The position numbers and the translations under genes were made by a program. Positions 1 through 6,016 of a DNA stretch of 19,664 nt are shown here, one piece after another. The stretch is from JBIOYL01 sp044870185. Lineage in GTDB: Bacteria > Actinomycetota > CALGFH01. Within the stretch, counting starts at the first letter, position 1. The number at the start of each line of letters is the position of its first letter. Below the pieces are notes generated by a model. The model was given only the letters and a program-made list of their open reading frames with translations. It had not been told where the DNA came from and made no database searches. Where the stretch lies: positions 1 through 19,664 of the forward strand of contig JBIOYL010000469.1 in the NCBI GenBank assembly GCA_044870185.1, written 5' to 3'.

Positions 1-85
1 TGCTGGCCCTCGGCGGCCTCGTGCTGGCGCACCCGCCTGGCTCCCGGCGACGCTCACGCTGGGCCAGGCGTTTGGGAGGCAGGAG

Positions 86-159
86 AGCCCTCGGTCGGAA
101 TCGAACCGACGACCTGCGCTTTACGAGAGCGCCGCTCTGACCGACTGAGCTACGAGGGC
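86..159 (-). tRNA. tRNA-Thr (anticodon CGT)
   Basis: The minus strand folds into a complete 74-nt cloverleaf. It has a 7-bp acceptor stem (GCCCTCG with CGAGGGC), D stem GCTC/GAGC, anticodon stem GCGCT/AGCGC around the loop CTCGTAA, and T stem GTCGG/CCGAC around TTCGATT. The anticodon CGT reads the threonine codon ACG, common in such GC-rich genomes. The discriminator base is T and no CCA tail is encoded, so CCA must be added after transcription. A well-formed promoter lies just upstream at 173-201. Confidence 0.97.
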
Positions 160-172
160 TGGCTGCGACAAC

Positions 173-201
173 AGGCTACGAGGCTTGTGTTCGACCGCCA
201 A
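173..201 (-). promoter_or_regulatory. promoter of the tRNA-Thr gene
   Basis: On the minus strand, -35 TTGGCG (201-196) and -10 TAGCCT (178-173) are separated by exactly 17 nt. The predicted transcript start near 166 lies about 7 nt before the mature tRNA 5' end. The same -10 hexamer occurs in the putative bldG promoter. The remaining interval up to 361 shows no convincing gene. Confidence 0.6.
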
Positions 202-361
202 GTCGGCCGCCATCGGCGACTCCGCCGTCGTCATGGCCGCGAGGAGCTGGCCTACGGCCTCGGCCGCACCGGCGTGCATCGTAGCAGTGACGTGGCGGTT
301 CGACCTTCATCAGCAGGACAAGTGATCCGCCAGCGCGGGGGCCACAGTAGGAGCCGGCTCG

Positions 362-793
362 CTACTGGCCAGTCGACGTGGCCGGTTCAACCGCGATCAC
401 CTTGAAGCTGGCACGACCAAGTTCGCTGCCGTCGACTTCCAACACGAACTCGTGAACCCCTGCGGAGCGCAATTCGAGCGAATTGAAATTGAAGGCCATG
501 ACCACGGCGGCCTCGTCTCCTGCCCGCATGCCGGGAGGCCGCCCGGTTTCGAAGTGACCCTGCACAGGCTCAGGCAGTACCGACCCTCCGTTCGCGTCGA
601 CAAGGTCCAGGCGGAGGGAGTGTTCCTGGTTGGTGGCTTGCCACGGGACATGCAGGGCTGCGGCTACCGTGAGGTGTGGGTGCGTGGCTGGGAGCTGGGC
701 GACGGTGATCGTGTTCCAGCAGCCGCCGGTGACGTAGAGCTTGCCGTTCACAGCCTCGGCGTGATCGGCCAGAAGGAACGTGGTGAGCCGCAC
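362..793 (-). CDS. DUF6941-type protein of unknown function
   Basis: A 143-residue soluble protein starting at a GTG with a GGAGG box 4 nt upstream (802-798). The opening pattern (MRLTTFLLADHAEAVNGKLYVTGG, here split: MRLTTFLLADHAEAV then NGKLYVTGG), an HPHLTVAAAL segment and alternating beta-strand-like stretches resemble the DUF6941 family, small bacterial proteins of unknown role. No signal peptide, membrane segment or catalytic motif is visible. It is transcribed away from the toxin-antitoxin pair, and its promoter (-35 TTGCCT 864-859, -10 TACGCT 841-836, 17-nt spacer) overlaps the toxin ribosome-binding site. Base composition is less GC-rich than the chromosome to the right, suggesting accessory DNA. 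The family call is from memory of the sequence pattern. Confidence 0.75.
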   Translation of the reverse strand: MRLTTFLLADHAEAVNGKLYVTGGCWNTITVAQLPATHPHLTVAAALHVPWQATNQEHSLRLDLVDANGGSVLPEPVQGHFETGRPPGMRAGDEAAVVMAFNFNSLELRSAGVHEFVLEVDGSELGRASFKVIAVEPATSTGQ

Positions 794-866
794 CTTGCCT
801 CCATGTGGTACAAATGTAGTGCACTTGCGTTACAAAGCGTAGGGCAACAGGCGGTTGGAGGCAAGG
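793..866. promoter_or_regulatory. symmetric divergent control region of the DUF6941 gene and the toxin-antitoxin pair
   Basis: An 11-bp perfect inverted repeat (793-803 and 856-866, arm TGGAGGCAAGG) brackets the intergenic space. Each arm supplies the GGAGG ribosome-binding site of the gene it faces and, on its other strand, the -35 (TTGCCT) of the opposite promoter. Minus promoter: -35 864-859, -10 TACGCT 841-836, 17-nt spacer. Candidate plus promoter: -35 795-800, -10 TAGTGC 817-822, 16-nt spacer (weaker -10). Both would start near 829, so polymerase could not occupy both at once. TACAAA recurs at 809 and 831, 22 bp apart, as would suit a ribbon-helix-helix operator. The inverted repeat is seen directly; promoter function is inferred. 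Confidence 0.55.
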
Positions 867-867
867 C

Positions 868-1119
868 GTGCGCCACCCATCATCAGCGGCACGCTTCGAG
901 TGGGATTCGAACAATGAGGATAAACTGGCCGAACGGAACGTGCGGCCTGATGAGGTGGAGGCCATCTGGAAGCACCGACCCCGCTACTTCAAGAACAAGA
1001 AGGCGGGCAGCGCGACCTGGATGATGGTGGGCCGCGATCCCCGTTCCGGGCGGCAGCTCAGAATCGGCATCCTTTGGGCCGACGAGGAAGAAGGGGTGCT
1101 CAGGGCGATCCATGCTTGA
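868..1119 (+). CDS. BrnT-like toxin of a type II toxin-antitoxin pair
   Basis: An 83-residue protein from a GTG start with GGAGG 6 nt upstream (857-861). The N-terminal pattern ARFEWDSNNEDKLAERNV followed by PDEVEAIW matches the F-x-W-D...N...E-V opening of BrnT-family ribonuclease toxins, and the end (LRIGILWADEEEGVLRAIHA) fits the final beta strands of that fold. BrnT toxins cleave RNA to stop translation and are neutralised by a DNA-binding antitoxin encoded just downstream, as here. The 83-nt gap to the antitoxin is longer than the usual overlap or few-base gap of such operons. Assignment as an active toxin is by family resemblance and context. Confidence 0.75.
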   Translation: MRHPSSAARFEWDSNNEDKLAERNVRPDEVEAIWKHRPRYFKNKKAGSATWMMVGRDPRSGRQLRIGILWADEEEGVLRAIHA

Positions 1120-1202
1120 GCTTCGGCGTGGCAGGCAACGATGATGGGACGAAACGGGCTGAGGCGAGCGCGCTCGGTAGCGGAGGCTTGGTGGAGGTAG
1201 CA

Positions 1203-1559
1203 ATGAGTCGTATCTCGAAACGAGAGGAAGCCGAGCTCGCCGCCGAGTTCGAGCAGGATGCTGCCAACGAGGAGCTGTGGGAAGAGCTGCCTGCGCCAAC
1301 CCGGACGCGGGGGCGGAAGACCCTCGGCACACAGGTCACCATCCGACTGGACCACAGATCGGCCGAGCAACTGCGCGAGATCGCACAGCATCGAGGCATG
1401 GGTTACACGTCCTTGCTCCGAACCTGGGTGGAGGAACGGCTGCAGAGCGAGATCTCTGCGCTCCGTCTCAGCAAGCCGCAAATTACCGTCGCAGGCGAAA
1501 GTGGAGCTGCGAAGGTTCAGTTCAGCGGCCCTGGCGGAGTGGTCGCAGCGGTCGGGTAG
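1203..1559 (+). CDS. ribbon-helix-helix (CopG/BrnA-like) antitoxin
   Basis: A 118-residue protein starting at ATG with GGAGG 5 nt upstream (1193-1197). Residues about 43-84 read TQVTIRLDHRSAEQLREIAQ followed by RGMGYTSLLRTWVEERLQSE, the beta-strand plus two helices of a ribbon-helix-helix DNA-binding domain. The acidic N-terminal stretch (EEAELAAEFEQDAANEELWEEL) probably contacts the toxin, although in BrnA that toxin-binding part is also N-terminal and shorter. The roughly 30-residue tail after the domain has no recognised motif. It likely autorepresses the operon from the direct repeats at 809 and 831. The partner is the BrnT-like gene immediately upstream. Confidence 0.8.
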   Translation: MSRISKREEAELAAEFEQDAANEELWEELPAPTRTRGRKTLGTQVTIRLDHRSAEQLREIAQHRGMGYTSLLRTWVEERLQSEISALRLSKPQITVAGESGAAKVQFSGPGGVVAAVG

Positions 1560-1694
1560 CGCACGGTCATCGGCCCATCCGGCGCTCGTCGGCCGAGGGC
1601 AGTGGCACCGCTCCGGTCGTCCAGCCAGTGCGTCGCCCGGTGCCTGAAAGACCGACTGAGCTGGGCAGACGTCTCGCCACCTCCACGCCGGCCG

Positions 1695-2855
1695 TCAGCG
1701 GCGGATCTCCAGCCGGGCCATGGCGGGTGCCGTGCCGGCCATGGCGTCCTGGGCGGCCAGCAGGGCCGCCTCCAGCGTGAGCAGCGGCGCCGCGCCGATG
1801 GCGAGCCGGCGGTCGGCCTCGGCGAGGGCGGCGGCCGCCCGCACGGCCGCCGCCGGGCCGACCCGGCCGGCCAGCCGCTGCCACAGCTCGACGCGGTCGG
1901 GGTGCACGAGGGTCGGGGCGGGCGCGGCCACCCTGACCGCCGCCAGGTCCCGGAAGGCGGCGAGCAGGTCGGCTAGCGCCTCGCGGATGGCGTCGAAGCG
2001 CACCCGGCGCAGCTCGCGCCGATGCCGGGTCTCCAGGCGCCTGCGCAGGGTCGCGGCACCCCGGCCGCTGCCGTAGGCCGCCTCCAGCTCGGCCAGCTGC
2101 TCGGCCTGGCGGAGCCTGCACGCGGCGGCCACCTCGTCGGCCAGCGCCAGCACGGTCGCTGCGGCGGCCAGCGCCGCCGAAGCGTCCCCACCCGCGAGCT
2201 GCTCGACCAGGTCCAAGACGGCGCCGCGGCGGGTGCGGGCCGCCGGGTCGGTGAGCAGGGCATGCGCCCGTTCGAGCCGACCGTGCCCGGCGGCCGCCGC
2301 CCACGCGGCGGTCTGCTCGTCGGCGCCGCCGGCCCGCAGCGCGGCGGTCAGGGCGGCGGGGGGCAGGTCGGCGAAGGCGACCACCCGCGCGCGGGACGGG
2401 ACGGTGGGCAGGAGCGCCTCGGCGCTCCGCGCGGCCAGCACGAAGACCACGTCGGCTGGCGGCTCCTCGAGCACCTTGAGCAGCGCGTTGCCGGCCGCGT
2501 CCGTCATCCGGTCGGCCTGGTCGAGGACGAACACGGCCGTGCGGCCCTCATGGCGCGAGCGCCAGGCCTCCTCGCGCACCGCCCGGACGTCGTCGACCAG
2601 CAGGTTGTCGCCCTCGGGCTCGACCAGGTGGACGTCCGGGTGCACCCCGCGCAGCACCCGCGCGCACACCTCGCAGGTCCCGTCGCCGCCGTTCGGGCAG
2701 TTGAGGGCGGCCGCGAAGACCCGCGCGAGGTGCACCTTGCCGACCCCCGGCGGGCCGACGAACAGCCAGGCGTGGGCCACCCGGCCCGACTCGACCGCCT
2801 CGCGCAGCAGCGCCACCGCCTCGGCGTGGCCGACCACACCATCCCAGACCGACAT
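1695..2855 (-). CDS. holB: DNA polymerase III subunit delta' (clamp-loader)
   Basis: A 386-residue AAA+ clamp-loader subunit that helps load the sliding clamp during replication. It opens MSVWDGVVGH, has the P-loop-like GPPGVGKV (K40, but V41 replaces the usual Ser/Thr), a sensor-1-like ALLKVLEEPP and a VPSRARV segment where SRC is usual. The zinc module keeps C53, C61 and C64, but the fourth Cys position is V67. Such degeneration is expected in delta', which in E. coli does not bind ATP. The ATG at 2855 is preferred to the in-frame GTG at 2861 because family members open with MSVW; neither has a clear ribosome-binding site. It is the last gene of the topA-tmk-holB cluster, 61 nt after tmk. 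Confidence 0.93.
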   Translation of the reverse strand: MSVWDGVVGHAEAVALLREAVESGRVAHAWLFVGPPGVGKVHLARVFAAALNCPNGGDGTCEVCARVLRGVHPDVHLVEPEGDNLLVDDVRAVREEAWRSRHEGRTAVFVLDQADRMTDAAGNALLKVLEEPPADVVFVLAARSAEALLPTVPSRARVVAFADLPPAALTAALRAGGADEQTAAWAAAAGHGRLERAHALLTDPAARTRRGAVLDLVEQLAGGDASAALAAAATVLALADEVAAACRLRQAEQLAELEAAYGSGRGAATLRRRLETRHRRELRRVRFDAIREALADLLAAFRDLAAVRVAAPAPTLVHPDRVELWQRLAGRVGPAAAVRAAAALAEADRRLAIGAAPLLTLEAALLAAQDAMAGTAPAMARLEIRR

Positions 2856-2916
2856 GGGCACAGCCTACGGTGGCGCGGCGTGCGCCGCAGCACGCCCGGC
2901 CGCCGGCCCGGGCCGT

Positions 2917-3543
2917 CTACAGGCGGCCGGCCCGGGCGGCGCGCACGCGGGCGGCGACCTGGCCGGGCGACCCGTCGGCGTCGACCACGACGAAGCGGTC
3001 GGGGTGGCGGGCGGCCAGGCCACCAAACGCCTTGGCCACGGCGCGGTGGAAGTCGAGCTCCTGCCCCTCGATGCGGTCACGTCCCCACCCGCGCCGCGCC
3101 AGGCCGACGGCCGGGTCCAGGTCGAGCAGCACCACCACGTCGGGCAGCAGACCGCCCGTCCCGAAGCGGTTGAGCGCCTCGACCCGGTCCACGCCGAGCC
3201 CGCGGGCGCCGCCCTGGTAGGCAAGCGACGAGTCGAGGAAGCGGTCGCACAGCACGACCGCCCCCTGCTCCAGCGCCGGCCGGATCACCTGCGCCACGAG
3301 CTGGGCGCGGGCGGCGGCGAACAGCAGCGCCTCGGTCTCCGGACACATCTCGGCGGCGACGGGATCGAGCAGGATGGCCCGGATGCGCTCGCCGATCGGC
3401 GTGCCGCCCGGCTCGCGGGTGACCACCACCTCCCGCCCGGCGGCCGCCAGCTCGGCCCGCAGCAAGCCGAGCTGGGTCGACTTGCCGGCGCCCTCGACGC
3501 CCTCGAAGACCACCAGGCGTCCGCCCACGCGCCCGCGGCTCAC
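2917..3543 (-). CDS. tmk: thymidylate kinase
   Basis: A 208-residue cytosolic enzyme converting dTMP and ATP to dTDP and ADP, the step feeding dTTP synthesis. The P-loop EGVEGAGKST sits near residues 14-23. TREPGGTPIGE, the catalytic/substrate motif CDRFLDSSLAYQGGARGLG and the lid RGWGRDRIEGQELDFH follow in canonical order, and the length is normal. The GTG start lies only 3 nt after the topA stop codon, so translation is probably coupled. Neighbours topA (upstream) and holB (downstream) are the usual partners in actinobacteria. No abnormal residues were seen. Confidence 0.97.
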   Translation of the reverse strand: MSRGRVGGRLVVFEGVEGAGKSTQLGLLRAELAAAGREVVVTREPGGTPIGERIRAILLDPVAAEMCPETEALLFAAARAQLVAQVIRPALEQGAVVLCDRFLDSSLAYQGGARGLGVDRVEALNRFGTGGLLPDVVVLLDLDPAVGLARRGWGRDRIEGQELDFHRAVAKAFGGLAARHPDRFVVVDADGSPGQVAARVRAARAGRL

Positions 3544-3546
3544 GCT

Positions 3547-5817
3547 TCAGGCGCTGGCCAGCTCGGCCATGGGCACCTGGTTGCCGCACTTGGCGCAGGT
3601 CGCCGCCCGGCCGCCCTTGTCCGGCGTGAGCAGGCTGCCGCAGGCCGGGCATGGCTGCGCCAACGGCGCCTGCCACAGCGCGAAGTCGCAGTCCGGGTAG
3701 CGGTTGCAGCCGTAGAACGTCTTGCCGCGCCTGGTCCGCTTGGAGACGACCTCGCCCTGGCCGCACTTGGGGCAGGTGCCGAACGACTGCTCGCCCAGGT
3801 TCTTGATGCCCCGGCACCTCGGGTAGTCGGAGCAGCCGAGGAACGGGCCGAAGCGGCCGGTGCGCTTGACCATCGGCTTGCCGCACTTCGGGCACGGCTC
3901 GTCGGTCAGCTCGGGCGCTGGCCGGGTGGCCTGCTCGGCCGACTGGGCGGCGTCGCGCCGGTAGGTGCAGTCCGGGTAGCGGCTGCACGACAGGAACCAG
4001 CCGTAGCGGCCCCACTTGCGCACGAGCTTGGCGCCCGTGTCCGCCCCGCAGGTGGGGCAGAGCTCGTCGGTGGCCTGCTCCGGGCGCGAGACCTTGTCCT
4101 GACGCTCGGCGATGGTGTCCTCGACCTCGTCGAAGAACGACCGCACGATCGGCTCCCACGCCTTGGCGCCGCTGGCGATGTCGTCCAGGTCCTCCTCCAT
4201 CTCGGCCGTGAAGCCGAGGTCGACCACCTTGGGGAACACGTCGGCGAGCAGGTCGGTGACCACGATCCCGACGTCCTGCGGGCAGAAGCGCTTGCGCTCC
4301 AGGCGCACGTACTTGCGCTCCAGCAGGGTCGAGATGGTCGGCGAGTAGGTCGACGGCCGGCCGATGCCATACTCCTCGAGCGCCTTGACCAGGCTCGCCT
4401 CGGTGTAGCGGGGCGGCGGCTCGGTGAAGTGCTGCTCGGGCCGCAGCTCGGCCAGGTCCAGACGCTGGCCGACCGCGAGCTCGGGCAGGGTGCCCGCCTC
4501 CTCCTCGGCCTCGTCGTCGCGGCCCTCCAGGTACACGCGCACGAACCCGTCGAAGCGCATGACCGAGCCGCTGGCCCGGAAGACCAGGTCCTTGCCGTCG
4601 GGCGAGCCCGCCCGCGAGCCGGTGGCGGTCACGTCCACCGAGGTCTGGTCGTAGACGGCCGGGGCCATCTGGGAGGCGACCGCGCGCTTCCAGATCAGCT
4701 CGTAGAGCTTGCGCTGGCCGTCGTCGAGGGTGCCGCGCAGCGACTCGGGGGTGCGTGCGACGGCGGTCGGCCGGATCGCCTCGTGGGCTTCCTGGGCGGA
4801 GCGCGCCTTGGCCTTGTACTGCGTCGTCTTGACGTAGCCGGCGCCGTAGCGCTCGCGCACGAGCGCCGCGATCTCCTTCAGGGCGGCCTGGGACAGCGCC
4901 GGGGAGTCGGTGCGCATGTAGGTGATCAGGCCGACCGAGCCCTCCCCCGGCAGCTCGACGCCTTCGTAGAGCTGCTGGGCGACCGCCATGGTGCGCTTGG
5001 ACGAGAAGCCGAGCTTGCGGGACGCCTCCTGCTGCAGGGTGGAGGTGGTGAAGGGCGCCGCGGCGCTGCGCCGGCGTTCGCTGGTGGTGACGTCGGTGAC
5101 CAGCCACGCGTCGGCGGCGCGAGCCGCGTCGGCGGCCCGTTCCGCCGCGCCCTGGTCGCCGAGCACGAACCGCTGCCGCTCGCCCACCGGGTAGCGGGCG
5201 TGCACGTCCTGCTGCGCCTCGGTGCGCAGGTCCGCCTCGAGGCTCCAGTACTCCTGCGGCCGGAACGCCTGGATCTCGCGCTCACGGTCCACGATCATCT
5301 TCAGCGCGGCCGACTGCACCCGGCCGGCCGACAGCCCGGCGCGGACCTTGCGCCACAGCACCGGCGACAGCTTGTAGCCGACGATGCGGTCCACGACCCG
5401 CCGGGCCTGCTGGGCGTCGACCAGGTGGGCGTCGATGTCACGCGGGCTGGCGAACGCCTGGCGCACCGCGTCGGCGGTGATCTCGGTGAAGGTCACCCGG
5501 CGGGTCAGCCCGGCGGCGAGCTTGGCCGCCTGGGCGATGTGCCAGGCGATGGCCTCGCCCTCGCGGTCCGGGTCGGTGGCCAGGAACACCCGTTCGGCGG
5601 AGCGGGCCGCCTTGCGGATGTCGCTGACGACCTTCTTGCCCTTGGGCGTCACCTCGTAGGTCACGGCGACCCCGCCGTTGACCTCCACGGCGAAGTCGGA
5701 CTTCGGCAGGTCGCGCACGTGCCCCATGGAGGCGACGACGGCGTAGTCCTTGCCCAGGTACTTTCCGATGGTCTTCGCCTTGGCGGGCGATTCGACCACG
5801 ACCAGGTTCCGTGCCAA
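3547..5817 (-). CDS. topA: DNA topoisomerase I (type IA) with four C-terminal zinc ribbons
   Basis: A 756-residue enzyme that relaxes negative supercoils by nicking one strand. The N-terminal Toprim domain starts at NLVVVESPAKAKTIGKYLG and includes ATDPDREGEAIAWH. The catalytic tyrosine is Y300 in GLITYMRTDS. From C587 to the end are four C2C2 zinc ribbons (CPTC, CPKC, CPKC, CPAC, each with a distal Cys pair; three read C-x-x-YP-x-C). Mycobacterium TopA instead ends in zinc-free repeats with basic tails. The TTG at 5817 was chosen for its AGGAAG box about 9 nt upstream; an in-frame TTG at 5898 would add 27 Arg-rich residues but has no ribosome-binding site. The 199-nt gap upstream holds a 7-bp hairpin (5900-5916) and a weak -10-like TACGCT (5979-5974). 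Confidence 0.97.
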   Translation of the reverse strand: MARNLVVVESPAKAKTIGKYLGKDYAVVASMGHVRDLPKSDFAVEVNGGVAVTYEVTPKGKKVVSDIRKAARSAERVFLATDPDREGEAIAWHIAQAAKLAAGLTRRVTFTEITADAVRQAFASPRDIDAHLVDAQQARRVVDRIVGYKLSPVLWRKVRAGLSAGRVQSAALKMIVDREREIQAFRPQEYWSLEADLRTEAQQDVHARYPVGERQRFVLGDQGAAERAADAARAADAWLVTDVTTSERRRSAAAPFTTSTLQQEASRKLGFSSKRTMAVAQQLYEGVELPGEGSVGLITYMRTDSPALSQAALKEIAALVRERYGAGYVKTTQYKAKARSAQEAHEAIRPTAVARTPESLRGTLDDGQRKLYELIWKRAVASQMAPAVYDQTSVDVTATGSRAGSPDGKDLVFRASGSVMRFDGFVRVYLEGRDDEAEEEAGTLPELAVGQRLDLAELRPEQHFTEPPPRYTEASLVKALEEYGIGRPSTYSPTISTLLERKYVRLERKRFCPQDVGIVVTDLLADVFPKVVDLGFTAEMEEDLDDIASGAKAWEPIVRSFFDEVEDTIAERQDKVSRPEQATDELCPTCGADTGAKLVRKWGRYGWFLSCSRYPDCTYRRDAAQSAEQATRPAPELTDEPCPKCGKPMVKRTGRFGPFLGCSDYPRCRGIKNLGEQSFGTCPKCGQGEVVSKRTRRGKTFYGCNRYPDCDFALWQAPLAQPCPACGSLLTPDKGGRAATCAKCGNQVPMAELASA

Positions 5818-6016
5818 TCCTTGTGTCTTCCTTCTCGTTCTCGTTGGCTCCGCTCGGGCCGGGGCCAGGCGGCGCGCCCGCAGGGTCTGCTCTGTCAAGG
5901 ACCGGGACGCCCGGTCTATTCCGCCCCGTCCGGCCGTGCCGGGCGACCGGACCGCACCGTCCGGCAGCGTCCCAGCGTACGACCGGGCGGCAGGGTCGGC
6001 ACGCCGGGCGGGCCTT

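Noticed and set aside
1..140. Plus-strand frame ending in a hydrophobic and basic tail that runs into the tRNA region (LALGGLVLAHPPGSRR)
   Set aside because: The part crossing the tRNA is the familiar antisense-tRNA artefact (NRTDDLRFTRAPL). The first 85 nt alone are too short to support a gene, although a membrane-protein 3' end is possible.
187..405. A 72-codon plus-strand frame between the tRNA and the DUF6941 gene
   Set aside because: Arg-rich with no motif, no ribosome-binding site, and overlapping the end of a better-supported gene on the other strand.
5818..5898. 27-residue N-terminal extension of TopA from a TTG at 5898
   Set aside because: No ribosome-binding site and Arg-rich composition. 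The TTG at 5817 has one and starts next to the conserved Toprim domain. The TTGACA at 5898 also has no matching -10, so it is not called a promoter.
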